A stretch of DNA of 64,000 nucleotides from Brevibacillus reuszeri (GTDB taxonomy: Bacteria; Bacillota; Bacilli; Brevibacillales; Brevibacillaceae), in assembly GCF_002897295.1 (NCBI RefSeq), contig NZ_BEXF01000005.1, positions 186,001 through 250,000 of the forward strand. The letters run 5' to 3'. The notes under the pieces were generated by a model. That model saw nothing but the letters and a program-made list of their open reading frames with translations, was not told where the DNA came from and searched no databases. Shown here piece after piece: positions 18,357 through 26,961 of this stretch; positions within the stretch are counted from its first letter, which is position 1; every line of letters begins with the position of its first letter. The position numbers and the translations under genes are program-made.

Positions 18357-18866
18357 ATGTACATTATGGAGACGGATCGTTTAGCGTTCAGGCAAATGAA
18401 TGAGAATGATGAAGATCATCTCATGCAGATTTTTTCTGACCCGGTGGCGATGCAGTATTACCCTTCGACCAAGACGCGTGAGCAAGCAAGAAGCTGGATT
18501 CAATGGAACCTAGGTAATTATGAGAAGCATGGTACTGGTTTATGGATTTGTGAGTTAAAGGAAGAGGGGACGTTTGTCGGACAGTGTGGGATTGTTCCAC
18601 AGACAGTTGATGAGAGAAGTGAAATGGAAATTGGTTATTTGTTTGTGCGAGCGCACTGGGGAAAAGGATTGGCAACAGAGGCTGCAATGGCGGTTAAAGA
18701 GTATGGCTTCACCACCATGAAGCGAAGCAGGCTCATCTCCATGATTTACAAGCCGAATCTGCCATCCAAGGGGGTAGCTAAGCGAATCGGAATGTCCTTT
18801 GAAAAAGAAACACGGATAAACAACCGAGAAACGCTGATTTACTCCGTTCATGCCAAAAAGGATTAA
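18357..18866 (+). CDS. GNAT family N-acetyltransferase (RimJ/RimL-like)
   Basis: A 169-residue acetyltransferase. METDRLAFRQMNENDEDHL is the typical RimJ-like N-terminus, then GTGLWICELKEEGTFVGQCGI, EIGYLFVRAHWGKGLATEAA (acetyl-CoA binding motif A, about residues 81-100, with the Q/RxxGxG/A pattern as HWGKGLA) and KPNLPSKGVAKRIGM. Substrates may be ribosomal protein N-termini, antibiotics or small metabolites; not determinable. GGAGGG lies 10 bases before the ATG; a second ATG three codons on is possible. Confidence 0.85.
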   Translation: MYIMETDRLAFRQMNENDEDHLMQIFSDPVAMQYYPSTKTREQARSWIQWNLGNYEKHGTGLWICELKEEGTFVGQCGIVPQTVDERSEMEIGYLFVRAHWGKGLATEAAMAVKEYGFTTMKRSRLISMIYKPNLPSKGVAKRIGMSFEKETRINNRETLIYSVHAKKD

Positions 18867-19087
18867 CCTGTAAGGCTCTCGATTCCAGGGGGTCTTTTTC
18901 GCGTAGGCCAATTGGCGTCAATGGGAAATCCTTCTTGAGCCCGACGCGTGGGAATGAAAACATGATATGATAAGGAAGTGGAAGGAAACAGTTTGGCTCA
19001 GATTCTATTTGACCGCCAAAATAATCCTGCTTACAATAAAAGAGTTTCCGTCTGACGTGGACGAAACGTAAGAAAGGGACCGAGTAC

Positions 19088-19873
19088 GTGATTGTTACGA
19101 CAGGACTTGAGCCTGCTCAAGAAACCTTGCGCCATGCAGCAAAATTAGCTGAAACCTTTGGCCTGCAAGTCGTGAAGCGCGGCGATCTTTCCCTTGGCGA
19201 GCTTAGAAAACGACAGAATGACCAAGAAGTATTGGTTGTTTCCGCGCAAGGTGCACGACTGGAAGTACCGGGGAAAAAGCCGTTCTTTTTTCATCCGAAC
19301 ACATCTGCTTTTCGTATAAAGCGGCTTATGCGCGGCGATACTGATACTATGCTTGCTGTTTGCCAAATTCAACCAGGAGACACTGTGCTGGATGCGACTT
19401 TGGGTTTAGGGGCTGACGCCATCGTCTTTTCACATGCGACTGGAGTGCATGGAAAAGTAGTTGGCATCGAATCTGAGCGAGTGCTTGCCATCCTAGTAGA
19501 AGATGGACTGCGGCATTGGTCTTCTGACTCAGATGCTCTGGTGGAGGCGATGCGTCGCATTGAGGTGCGACATGCAAACCATCTGGAGGAGCTGAAAAGA
19601 CTTCCTGATCGATCCTTTGATGTCGTTTATTTTGACCCCATGTTTGAAATAACGGTGCAGAGCTCTTCAGGAATTGCTGGGGTTCGTGAGTTTGCCAATC
19701 AACAGTCGCTTCATGAGGAGGCTGTGACGGAAGCTTTGCGAGTGGCCAGAAAACGCGTAGTATGTAAAGAAGGCAAGACAGGCAGGATGTATGAGCGTTT
19801 TGGTTTTACCCCATATCGCTCTGGCGGCCAACAGGTCGTGTACAGCTACAAAGAGATAGGTGGAGGGGAGTGA
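19088..19873 (+). CDS. RsmJ-like class I SAM-dependent methyltransferase
   Basis: A 261-residue protein. The C-terminal two-thirds match the RsmJ/DUF548 family: VLDATLGLGADAIVFS (motif I, about 99-114), VVGIESERVLAILVEDGLRHW, and the catalytic-type loop FDVVYFDPMFE. Escherichia coli RsmJ methylates G1516 of 16S rRNA; Firmicute homologues next to miaA carry an extra N-terminal domain of about 75 residues, as here, and their substrate is not established to my knowledge. It uses a GTG start after AAAGGGA and ends inside the miaA ribosome-binding region, so it is translationally coupled to miaA. Confidence 0.75.
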   Translation: MIVTTGLEPAQETLRHAAKLAETFGLQVVKRGDLSLGELRKRQNDQEVLVVSAQGARLEVPGKKPFFFHPNTSAFRIKRLMRGDTDTMLAVCQIQPGDTVLDATLGLGADAIVFSHATGVHGKVVGIESERVLAILVEDGLRHWSSDSDALVEAMRRIEVRHANHLEELKRLPDRSFDVVYFDPMFEITVQSSSGIAGVREFANQQSLHEEAVTEALRVARKRVVCKEGKTGRMYERFGFTPYRSGGQQVVYSYKEIGGGE

Positions 19874-19875
19874 CC

Positions 19876-20829
19876 TTGCAGCAAAGAGAAAAGCTTGTTG
19901 TCATCGTTGGACCAACAGCCGTAGGTAAAACCAATCTGAGCCTAGAGCTGGCTGATCAGTTCGACGGTGAGATCATTTCCGGAGATTCTATGCAGGTCTA
20001 CCGTGGAATGGACATTGGGACAGCAAAAGCGAGTCCCAGCGAGCTGGCTACGGTGCCGCATCATCTCATTGATATTAAAGATCCCGATGAGGAGTACTCG
20101 GTTGCTATTTTTCAAGAGAGTACAACCCGCCTCATTACGGATATTAACCAACGTGGACGTCTTCCGTTCATAGTAGGTGGAACGGGTCTCTACATAGAAT
20201 CGGTAACGCATCGTTTCCAATTTTCGACGACCTCACAAGATCCAGAACTAAGGGAACAATTACAGCGTATGGCTGATACAGAAGGAGCAGAAGCTCTTCA
20301 TGCCAGGCTGGCTGCCATTGATCCCATCACTGCGGAACGATTGCATCCGAATGATGTAAAACGAGTGATTCGCGCGATCGAAATTTACGAGAGCAGCGGA
20401 TATAAAATGTCCGATTTTCAGCTCCGGGCTCAGCATTCCCCATACGATGTGGTCATTGTCGGCCTAACCATGGACCGTGCCAAATTGTATGAGCGGATCA
20501 ATCATCGTGTAGAGTTGATGATCGAAGCTGGCTTGATCGAGGAAGTGAGGGGCTTGCTTGACCGCGGGTATGATCCTTCGCTAGTCTCCATGCAAGGACT
20601 CGGATACAAGGAACTGATTCCCTACCTGTACGGGGAGATCACGCTTGAGAAGGCGATCAACGATATCCAAAAGCGTACAAGAAATTTTGCAAAACGGCAG
20701 CTTTCGTGGTTCCGCCGTATGCCCGAAATCCAGTGGTTTGACATGACAGATCCGGCAGAACAGCCGAATAACGTGCAAACTATCAAGCAGATATTGGCAG
20801 GAAAGTTTCAACAATTGCCGAATATATAA
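19876..20829 (+). CDS. miaA: tRNA dimethylallyltransferase MiaA
   Basis: A 317-residue enzyme that adds dimethylallyl to A37 of tRNA, giving the substrate of MiaB. Walker A is VGPTAVGKTNLS (residues 12-23 region), then GEIISGDSMQVYRGMDIGTAK, the PHHLIDI motif, FIVGGTGLYIES and the C-terminal ARNFAKRQ-like RTRNFAKRQLSWFR. Two starts compete: GTG 19870 overlaps the previous stop but has only 1 base between it and GGAGGGG; TTG 19876 has 7 bases and is preferred. hfq follows 29 bases downstream, the classical miaA-hfq order. Confidence 0.96.
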   Translation: MQQREKLVVIVGPTAVGKTNLSLELADQFDGEIISGDSMQVYRGMDIGTAKASPSELATVPHHLIDIKDPDEEYSVAIFQESTTRLITDINQRGRLPFIVGGTGLYIESVTHRFQFSTTSQDPELREQLQRMADTEGAEALHARLAAIDPITAERLHPNDVKRVIRAIEIYESSGYKMSDFQLRAQHSPYDVVIVGLTMDRAKLYERINHRVELMIEAGLIEEVRGLLDRGYDPSLVSMQGLGYKELIPYLYGEITLEKAINDIQKRTRNFAKRQLSWFRRMPEIQWFDMTDPAEQPNNVQTIKQILAGKFQQLPNI

Positions 20830-20858
20830 CATACAAGTCCTTTTAGGGGGTAGTGTAC

Positions 20859-21098
20859 ATGAAACAGACGATCAACATTCAAGATACGTTCTTGAACCAT
20901 TTGCGGAAAGAAAATATCGCGGTCACCATTTACCTGGTGAACGGTTTTCAATTGCGCGGGTATATTAAAGCGTTCGATAATTTCACTATCGTGATTGATA
21001 GCGAAGGTAAGCAACAGTTGGTATACAAGCACGCGATCTCCACTTTCACTCCGCAACGTCCAGTGTCTTTGATGTCACAGGAAAACAACCAACAGTAG
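20859..21098 (+). CDS. hfq: RNA chaperone Hfq
   Basis: A 79-residue Sm-like protein. [35 protein letters not shown] is Sm1, and YKHAIST is the Sm2 motif that lines the hexamer pore for U-rich RNA. AGGGGG lies 8 bases before the ATG; an in-frame GTG two codons earlier is unlikely. It ends the methyltransferase-miaA-hfq operon before a strong terminator. Confidence 0.97.
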   Translation: MKQTINIQDTFLNHLRKENIAVTIYLVNGFQLRGYIKAFDNFTIVIDSEGKQQLVYKHAISTFTPQRPVSLMSQENNQQ

Positions 21099-21114
21099 TA
21101 CGTGCACTGCACCC

Positions 21115-21151
21115 AGCCAGGATACTCGTGATCCTGGCTCTTTTCTTTTTG
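21115..21151 (+). terminator. Terminator of the miaA-hfq operon
   Basis: Perfect 9-bp stem agccaggat/atcctggct, 7-base loop, then CTTTTCTTTTT. Confidence 0.9.
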
Positions 21152-21217
21152 TGCAAATGCCAAAAAGGATAAGGAGTAGTTCCTTATCCCAGGTATCGTG
21201 CTATGGTGAGGCCGGTT

Positions 21218-22450
21218 TTACGAAACAGTTTTTTTCGCACGAATCATGAACGTATAGCAGAGAATTGAACCGATAGTAGCAGCAGTAATAACAATGCCCA
21301 TGGGAACCGCTGTCTGGTTTCCGGCGATCCCGACGAGCGGTGCCACAATTCCTCCACTAATAAAGGAAAGCAAGCCTTGAAGAGCGGAGGCACTTCCTGC
21401 TGCTTTGCTTTGATTTTGCATAGCCAATGAAAAGCCAGTCGCCCCGACAATCCCGACACTTGATACAACAAAAAAGAGAGGGATCAGGACTGCGACGAGT
21501 CCAGCGTCCAAAAGAATCATGGTAAGAAGTGTGATACCTCCAATGGCGGCCATGGAAATCCCAAACACAAACAGAGTCGTTTCCTTTACTTTCCCTGCAA
21601 GCTTGCCTGTTATTTGACTGGCAAGGATAATACCGACCCCATTTGTAGCAAAAATCAAACTAAAGCCCTGTGGGGACACGCCGAAGATTTGCTGAAAGAC
21701 AAAGGGAGAGCCGGAAATATAGGCGAACATGGCAGCGGTTACGAGACCTTGAGAAAGCGCGTAGCCCATAAACACGCGATCCTTGAACAGATTGGAAAAG
21801 GTTGCGAGCGTATTGCCAAATCCTGCCTTGGAGCGTCTATCTGACGGCAGTGTTTCGGGCAGACCCAATAAAACCGTAAAAAACATAATGACACCGATTA
21901 AACCCAGCACGACAAAGACACCGTGCCAAGTCGTTACCTGCAACAGCTGCCCTCCTGCAATGGGGGCGGCAATCGGTGCAATACCATTAATCAACATCAA
22001 TAGAGCAAAGAACTTGGTTAACTCCGTTCCTGAATACAAGTCCCTGACAGTAGCACGGGCAATTACGATTCCTGCTGATCCCGCCATCCCTTGAACAAAC
22101 CGTAGGAGTACGAAGGTCCAAATGGAGGGGGCGATCGCGCATAAAAAGGATGATATGGCGTACAGAATCAGCCCGATGAGCAGAGGCAGACGCCTTCCTC
22201 GAACATCGCTTAGTGGTCCAGCGAACAATTGACCGACTGACAGGCCGATCAGACAGGCAGTTAAACTCAGCTGGGCCATGGAGGTCGTCGTTTGCAAATC
22301 GCCTTCCAGCATCGGCAGGGCTGGCAAGTACATATCGAGTGAAAGTGGTCCAAAAGCTGAAAGAGAGCCCAAGATAACGGCCATCCAGAGCCTACGTGAT
22401 TTATTCCCCGCAAGTGACGTTGAATCTAATTCTCTGGCAAGATTACTCAA
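21218..22450 (-). CDS. Bcr/CflA family multidrug efflux MFS transporter
   Basis: A 410-residue, 12-helix major facilitator. FGPLSLDMYLPALPMLEGDL in helix 1 and the loop 2-3 signature GQLFAGPLSDVRGRRLPLL identify the Bcr/CflA drug:proton antiporter group. Export of bicyclomycin, chloramphenicol or other drugs is known for the family; the substrate here is unknown. The start is TTG at 22450, after GAAAGGAT. It lies 40 bases downstream of the marR-type gene on the same strand and is probably its main target. Confidence 0.88.
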   Translation of the reverse strand: MSNLARELDSTSLAGNKSRRLWMAVILGSLSAFGPLSLDMYLPALPMLEGDLQTTTSMAQLSLTACLIGLSVGQLFAGPLSDVRGRRLPLLIGLILYAISSFLCAIAPSIWTFVLLRFVQGMAGSAGIVIARATVRDLYSGTELTKFFALLMLINGIAPIAAPIAGGQLLQVTTWHGVFVVLGLIGVIMFFTVLLGLPETLPSDRRSKAGFGNTLATFSNLFKDRVFMGYALSQGLVTAAMFAYISGSPFVFQQIFGVSPQGFSLIFATNGVGIILASQITGKLAGKVKETTLFVFGISMAAIGGITLLTMILLDAGLVAVLIPLFFVVSSVGIVGATGFSLAMQNQSKAAGSASALQGLLSFISGGIVAPLVGIAGNQTAVPMGIVITAATIGSILCYTFMIRAKKTVS

Positions 22451-22490
22451 ATGGTTCTTCCATCCTTTCTTTCAAGAACCAAAGAATCGA

Positions 22491-22961
22491 CTATTTCTTT
22501 GGTTCGGGTGGTTGCGGGTTGTTTTCCAAATAAAACGTCTGCATATTCGTATGCATTCGATCCAGCATCCCGGCAAGTACTTGTTTTTCCTCGGAGGTGA
22601 AACCTTCGTAACATTGAATTTCCAATACGCGCAGGGCTTCCTTCACTGCTTGACTGGCAATACGACCCTTGTCTGTCAAAAACACACGAGAAATTCGTTG
22701 ATCTCGCTCATCAGGCTTGCGAACGACGAGACCGGACTTTTCCATGCGGTTAATCATTACGGTCAAAGTCGCAGGCTTTACTGAGATGCGCCGGGCAAGC
22801 TCTTTTTGAATTAACCCATCTGTATTTGCCAAACGCATAAGCAAGATAGGCTGACCAGGATAGACGTCGTATTCTTGAATCAGAAATTCAACATTTGCGC
22901 GATGAAGCTTCATGACGTGACCCATCGTATGAGTCAAGGCTTGAGAGTAATCAAATTCCAC
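22491..22961 (-). CDS. MarR family transcriptional regulator
   Basis: A 156-residue winged-helix repressor. Residues about 50-115 give the MarR fold: LIQKELARRISVKPATLTVMINRMEKSGLVVRKPDERDQRISRVFLTDKG, with the wing DxRDxR pattern as DERDQR. GTG start preceded by GGAGGT at 6 bases. The gene heads an operon with the efflux pump, and a palindrome lies 18 bases upstream of its start, consistent with ligand-relieved autorepression. Confidence 0.9.
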   Translation of the reverse strand: MEFDYSQALTHTMGHVMKLHRANVEFLIQEYDVYPGQPILLMRLANTDGLIQKELARRISVKPATLTVMINRMEKSGLVVRKPDERDQRISRVFLTDKGRIASQAVKEALRVLEIQCYEGFTSEEKQVLAGMLDRMHTNMQTFYLENNPQPPEPKK

Positions 22962-22978
22962 AGCAGTACCTCCGGTTT

Positions 22979-22992
22979 GTTAGCTGGCTAAC
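22979..22992. promoter_or_regulatory. Candidate MarR operator
   Basis: Perfect dyad GTTAGC-TG-GCTAAC directly upstream of the regulator gene ribosome binding site. Confidence 0.55.
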
Positions 22993-23140
22993 TAAGCGTT
23001 AATGTAAATGATTCTCAATCGAGTGTCAATACTTTCGAATGTACTCCATTGTGTAAAAAGGGAGGAGATTCGCAGCATTATGTAGAAGATCTTCTGATCT
23101 CCCAGACAAAACTGGTGAAAGGCTTTAGGTGATAATGATG

Positions 23141-23626
23141 ATGATCATGAATGAAAAAATAAAGGCTGAAGAGGTTCAGCTCACAGGTATAGATGGAGAA
23201 GACCTAGGCATTGTTGCAACGAAAAAAGCATTGCAGATGGCAAAGGAGCTCCGAGTGGATCTGGTATGTACCTCGCTTCTTAGCAGTCCTCCTTTGTGCC
23301 AATTAGTAGGTCGCTCCGATTATAAACAACAAGTCGAAAAAGAAAGCTCGAAAAATAGAAAAGCAGAAAAGGGTGCAAAGGTAAAAGAGATCCGTCTAAG
23401 TGCGTTTATCGAGGATCATGATTATGATACCAAAAAACGACAAGCGGAGCGTATACTTTCCTCAGGAGATTGTGTTCATTTACTCGTTCGGTTGGAAAAA
23501 AAGGAAAGCAAGGAAGCGAAGGCGCTGGTAGAACAGCTTGTGCGTGATTTGGCCCATTGTTCAAAACAGGATAAGGGTATCCAGGTAAGCGGCAAGCAGG
23601 TCATGGCTGTACTACTGCCGAACTAG
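23141..23626 (+). CDS. Divergent translation initiation factor IF-3 paralogue
   Basis: A 161-residue protein with the IF-3 layout. The N-terminal domain shows NEKIKAEEVQLTGIDGEDLGIV and TKKALQMAKELRVDLV; the linker is Lys-rich; the C-terminal domain shows KEIRLSAFIEDHDYDTKKRQAERILSSGDCVHLLVRL, matching the 'KEIRLSxxIxxHDxxxKxxxAxxFLxxGDKVKVxxxF' core. Conserved C-terminal motifs are weaker than in true IF-3, and no rpmI-rplT follows, so this is not the canonical infC. Start: a GTG and five ATG codons are clustered at 23129-23149; ATG 23141 has AGGTGA at 8 bases. Real infC typically uses a rare AUU start, which is not seen here. Confidence 0.75.
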   Translation: MIMNEKIKAEEVQLTGIDGEDLGIVATKKALQMAKELRVDLVCTSLLSSPPLCQLVGRSDYKQQVEKESSKNRKAEKGAKVKEIRLSAFIEDHDYDTKKRQAERILSSGDCVHLLVRLEKKESKEAKALVEQLVRDLAHCSKQDKGIQVSGKQVMAVLLPN

Positions 23627-23671
23627 AGGGGCTAACGATGATAAGCCGACCGGAGAAAAGAGAGTGAATTC

Positions 23672-24433
23672 ATGCCGTTTACATTTGCCCATCCTGCCAT
23701 TGTGCTTCCTTTGCGAAGGAGTAAGTGGTTTTCTTTTACGGCACTCGTCTTTGGCAGTATGGCTCCTGATTTTGAGTACTTTTTCCGTATGCAGCCCTTC
23801 AGTGCGTATAGCCACACGATGTGGGGACTGCTTTGGTTTGATGTGCCGCTCGTGTTGCTGCTAGCTCTGCTCTATCATGGAATCGTGAAAAGGCCGTTAA
23901 TTGCTTGCTTGCCCACATGGGTCGGCAGGGGATTGTCCGCAACATATTCGATGGATTGGAACTGGCGTACGTGGAGATCTATTTTCGTTTATGGATACTC
24001 TGGGCTTATCGGGAGCTTCAGCCACGTTCTTTGGGATGCTTTCACACATCAGGGTGCTTATTTTGTTGAAAGAATTTGGTTTTTACAGCTGCCCATTACG
24101 CTCGGTGGGGTAGTAATCCCGGTGTTCAAGCTGTTACAGCACGGGAGTACGAGTCTTGGGTTTTTGGCGATTGGGTATGTATTATGGAAAGAAGGACGAG
24201 CTTTACCGATATCCGCCTGGAAGCCACTAGTGAATACAAAGACGAAATGGCTATTTTGGATAGGGGTAGCTCTCATCGGTATTTTTGGAGCAGCGTTATA
24301 CTCGGCAATTGCCAAAGGCACGTTATTACTTACGCAGCCTCTCATACACGTCGTCCCCTTTTTATCAGGAAGCCTGGCCGGACTCGTCATCATGAGCTGG
24401 TGGCTACATACAACAAAAATCCCTCCAAAGTGA
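23672..24433 (+). CDS. DUF4184 family membrane protein
   Basis: A 253-residue membrane protein with about six hydrophobic segments. The start MPFTFAHPAIVLPL and the motif SMAPDFEYF, plus SHxLWDAFTH near residue 120 (GSFSHVLWDAFTHQG), are the DUF4184 signature. The His/Asp residues at membrane edges resemble membrane-bound metal-dependent hydrolases, but no function is established. GGAGAAAAGAGAG precedes the ATG. Confidence 0.8.
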   Translation: MPFTFAHPAIVLPLRRSKWFSFTALVFGSMAPDFEYFFRMQPFSAYSHTMWGLLWFDVPLVLLLALLYHGIVKRPLIACLPTWVGRGLSATYSMDWNWRTWRSIFVYGYSGLIGSFSHVLWDAFTHQGAYFVERIWFLQLPITLGGVVIPVFKLLQHGSTSLGFLAIGYVLWKEGRALPISAWKPLVNTKTKWLFWIGVALIGIFGAALYSAIAKGTLLLTQPLIHVVPFLSGSLAGLVIMSWWLHTTKIPPK

Positions 24434-24441
24434 GGGATTTT
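24417..24441. terminator. Bidirectional terminator between DUF4184 gene and spoVK
   Basis: aaaatccctc/gagggatttt stem with a 5-6 base loop overlapping the DUF4184 stop codon; A and T runs flank both sides. Confidence 0.7.
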
Positions 24442-24465
24442 ATCGTTTGTGGCTCAGCTTTCTCA

Positions 24466-25416
24466 TTAAAGAGCGAAGTCCTCGTATTTTAACGTAACCA
24501 GATCATCACGGGTCGGTTCCGTGATCCTGAGCATTCTTACCGCCTGTACACGAATTGCTTTTTCTATACTGTTCCTCACAAACCTGGCATTACTGAAATT
24601 TTCACGAAAAGGATCATGCAGGGCAGCGACAAGTCTTCTTCGTAATTTTTCGATTGCTTCTTTGGAGAGTTCGTATTCTTTGTTTTTTGCCATGATGTTT
24701 GCGATTTCCAGCAGCTCATCAACGTCGTAATCCGTAAATGTGATGTGTACGGGGAAGCGGGACGGCATCCCGGGATTCAGATCAAGAAAGGAATCCATTT
24801 CATCATTGTACCCTGCAATAATGCAAACGAATTCGTTGCCTAAATCTTCAAGGGATTTCGTCAAACAGTCAATCGCTTCCTTTCCGAAATCTTTTTCCCC
24901 GCCACGTGCGAGCGAGTACGCTTCATCAATGAACAAAATACCGCCTAGCGCTTTTTTGACCAGATCACGTGTTTTTTGTGCTGTGTGTCCGATAAACTCT
25001 CCAACTAAATCCGCTCGCTCAACCTCGATCATGTGACCTTTCGACAAGATGCCCATTTCGCGGAGTATTTTCCCAAATAAACGGGCTACAGTAGTCTTTC
25101 CTGTGCCCGGATTCCCTTTAAAGACCATATGAAAAACTTGTTTTTCCATCTTCAAACCATGCTTCTCACGCTCTTGATTCATTTTCATTAACGCGTAGAT
25201 TTCGTAAATCGTTTTTTTCGCTTCGTGTAAACCGATCAAGCCCTCTAACTCATCAAAGACAGTCGCCAAGTTGGCATTAGCTGTAGCGCGCACTATTTCA
25301 GCCAAAGTATGCGGTTGCTTCACGCTAGGAGGGCGATTGAAGACGACTTGAATTCGATTCGGGCTGTTTGAGGATTCATTTACATCGGCTGCAGAGCTCA
25401 TCCCTGTTTGCTTCAC
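24466..25416 (-). CDS. spoVK: Stage V sporulation protein K (AAA ATPase)
   Basis: A 316-residue AAA ATPase of the CbbX/SpoVK group, made in the mother cell and needed for spore maturation. [18 protein letters not shown] is Walker [16 protein letters not shown] is Walker B, and NARFVRN near the C-terminus supplies the sensor-2 arginine region. The first 50 residues are a variable extension. The start is uncertain: GTG 25416 has AGGTGA 5 bases upstream, GTG 25425 is longer but has a weak site, and an ATG lies five codons further in. Monocistronic, convergent with the DUF4184 gene. Confidence 0.92.
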   Translation of the reverse strand: MKQTGMSSAADVNESSNSPNRIQVVFNRPPSVKQPHTLAEIVRATANANLATVFDELEGLIGLHEAKKTIYEIYALMKMNQEREKHGLKMEKQVFHMVFKGNPGTGKTTVARLFGKILREMGILSKGHMIEVERADLVGEFIGHTAQKTRDLVKKALGGILFIDEAYSLARGGEKDFGKEAIDCLTKSLEDLGNEFVCIIAGYNDEMDSFLDLNPGMPSRFPVHITFTDYDVDELLEIANIMAKNKEYELSKEAIEKLRRRLVAALHDPFRENFSNARFVRNSIEKAIRVQAVRMLRITEPTRDDLVTLKYEDFAL

Positions 25417-25505
25417 ATGCGTCACCTGCCTTGACCATCATACAAAAGTATACTCAAACAAGAATGAAAACCTGCCTATTTTTCAAAATCAGATGACGTC
25501 GTTTC

Positions 25506-25534
25506 TTGGTGAAATATGGCATTATGTATATAGA
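25506..25534 (+). promoter_or_regulatory. Candidate promoter of the agr-like locus
   Basis: TTGGTG, 17-base spacer, TATAGA, 58 bases before the first gene. Assigned by eye. Confidence 0.45.
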
Positions 25535-25592
25535 GAATCGTCACAGTAAGTGATACAATTGTCCTATAAATATCATCTATCAGGAGAGACAT

Positions 25593-26273
25593 ATGAAACT
25601 GTTACTATTTTTCTTTTTTTCATCTTTAGAGTACGTGTCCATCTTTTTACTGATGCTTGTACTCTTCAGACAGAAAATTCGGATTCATTTAGGGAAAATT
25701 GCGTTTTTATGCTTTTTTCTAGGCCTAGTCTCGCATTTTATTCGTTATACCCTTCAATTAAATGAATTTGCGATTATTGTACAAATTATTACGATGGTTG
25801 CCAGTTTACGATTCTTATGGAACATTCAATGGTTTTATTCCATCGTCATGGCAGTGATCTCATATTGTGCGTTTTTAGCAATTAATTTACTTACCTTTAT
25901 TCTCATGAACACTTTTGGTCTAATCCAATTGGATCAGCTACAGGAAGCAGATGGCACCGGATTAGCGTATATGGGCTATGTGCTACAAATTGTCACGGTT
26001 TGTATGTGTGCAATCGTTATTGGAATTATCCGATACTTAAATCGAGGGTGGGCATTTATTCCTGACGGCGAAAAGGAAGTCGAATACAGAAAAAAGGAAA
26101 ATCAACAATTACTGATCGCTTCCTTTATTGCATTCGTTTCATTCGGAAGTATTTTGTTTATTGGCAACATGTGGGGTAACAAAACTTTTACCATTTCGTT
26201 TTTTGTTCTAGCGTGTATTTTGGCGACCCTTTTTTATCTAGCAACGAAAAAGGATGAGGCAGAGCATGATTGA
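25593..26273 (+). CDS. Membrane protein of the agr-like locus, AgrC-sensor-like without kinase domain
   Basis: A 226-residue integral membrane protein with six to seven hydrophobic segments and a short charged cytoplasmic end (LATKKDEAEHD). Size, topology and position directly before agrB resemble the N-terminal transmembrane sensor half of AgrC-type receptors, but the GHKL histidine kinase half (no H-box, no N/G boxes) is absent. It could be a kinase-less receptor, a peptide exporter partner or an unrelated membrane protein; I did not recognise a family. CAGGAGAG precedes the ATG. Its last 8 bases overlap the agrB start, so the two are translationally coupled. Confidence 0.6.
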   Translation: MKLLLFFFFSSLEYVSIFLLMLVLFRQKIRIHLGKIAFLCFFLGLVSHFIRYTLQLNEFAIIVQIITMVASLRFLWNIQWFYSIVMAVISYCAFLAINLLTFILMNTFGLIQLDQLQEADGTGLAYMGYVLQIVTVCMCAIVIGIIRYLNRGWAFIPDGEKEVEYRKKENQQLLIASFIAFVSFGSILFIGNMWGNKTFTISFFVLACILATLFYLATKKDEAEHD

Positions 26274-26811
26274 GAGAATGGCCTTGCATATCGCTAAATC
26301 GATAAAAGGAGCAAACCCGGCACAAACGGCAAGCGTCGAGGTCATGCAATATTCCTTGATTGCGATCATAGGAACAGGATCAGCGATTTTTTTGTCCATT
26401 CTTTTTGCTGCTATACTCGGGACAGCCTTCCAAACAATTGTTGTACTGCTTTCCTTTATGACATTGAGAGCATTTTCTGGAGGCTATCACTTTGACTCGG
26501 CTGAAAAGTGTACGCTAGTTAGTATCTTTGGTGCCGTAGTTATCCCATTGATTCCGTTGAATGACACGCCAAATGACATTTTGCTGGCAGCAGCATTTGT
26601 CTTGATCCTTCTGTTTGCACCTAAGGGGAAAAATCAGTCCAGAATCTTTTCCAGGAAACATTATCCACTATTGAAGTTGATATCACTTGTTATCGTCACG
26701 ACGAATTATTGGATTGGCTTGCCGGAAGTAACGCTGGCGTTTTTGGTACAAGCACTGAGCTTACTACCGTTTATTTGGAAAGGAGGTGAAATAAATGAAG
26801 AAACTCGTTAA
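26266..26811 (+). CDS. agrB: Accessory gene regulator B, AgrD-processing peptidase
   Basis: A 181-residue membrane cysteine peptidase. LRAFSGGYHFDSAEKCTLVS contains the catalytic pair His75 and Cys82, at nearly the positions known for staphylococcal AgrB (His77, Cys84). The rest is hydrophobic (four to six segments). AgrB cleaves the C-terminal tail of AgrD and forms the cyclic peptide intermediate. The ATG at 26266 overlaps the stop of the preceding gene, and the last 17 bases overlap agrD. Confidence 0.92.
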   Translation: MIERMALHIAKSIKGANPAQTASVEVMQYSLIAIIGTGSAIFLSILFAAILGTAFQTIVVLLSFMTLRAFSGGYHFDSAEKCTLVSIFGAVVIPLIPLNDTPNDILLAAAFVLILLFAPKGKNQSRIFSRKHYPLLKLISLVIVTTNYWIGLPEVTLAFLVQALSLLPFIWKGGEINEETR

Positions 26812-26935
26812 TAAAGCCACGTTGGCATACTATTCGTCCACGGTTCTGGCTGCGCTTGCTACAATCATCGTCACGCCATTTTCAGCAGGTCTTTCACATC
26901 AACCTGATGCTCCAAAGGAGCTCTATAAAAAATAA
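26795..26935 (+). CDS. agrD: Cyclic lactone autoinducer precursor AgrD, cysteine-less
   Basis: A 46-residue peptide with a perfect AAAGGAGGTGAAAT site, overlapping the end of agrB. The N-terminal half is an amphipathic/hydrophobic leader (MKKLVNKATLAYYSS...); the C-terminus APKELYKK matches the acidic AgrB-recognition tail (staphylococcal VPKELTQ). Counting back from PKEL as in Staphylococcus aureus puts the AgrB cut between Ser34 and His35 and leaves a five-residue macrocycle Ser30-Ala-Gly-Leu-Ser34. There is no Cys anywhere, so the ring would be a serine lactone rather than a thiolactone. Ring and cleavage positions are inference by alignment. Confidence 0.8.
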   Translation: MKKLVNKATLAYYSSTVLAALATIIVTPFSAGLSHQPDAPKELYKK

Positions 26936-26961
26936 ACTTTGGGTTGTATTGTGGAGGAACC

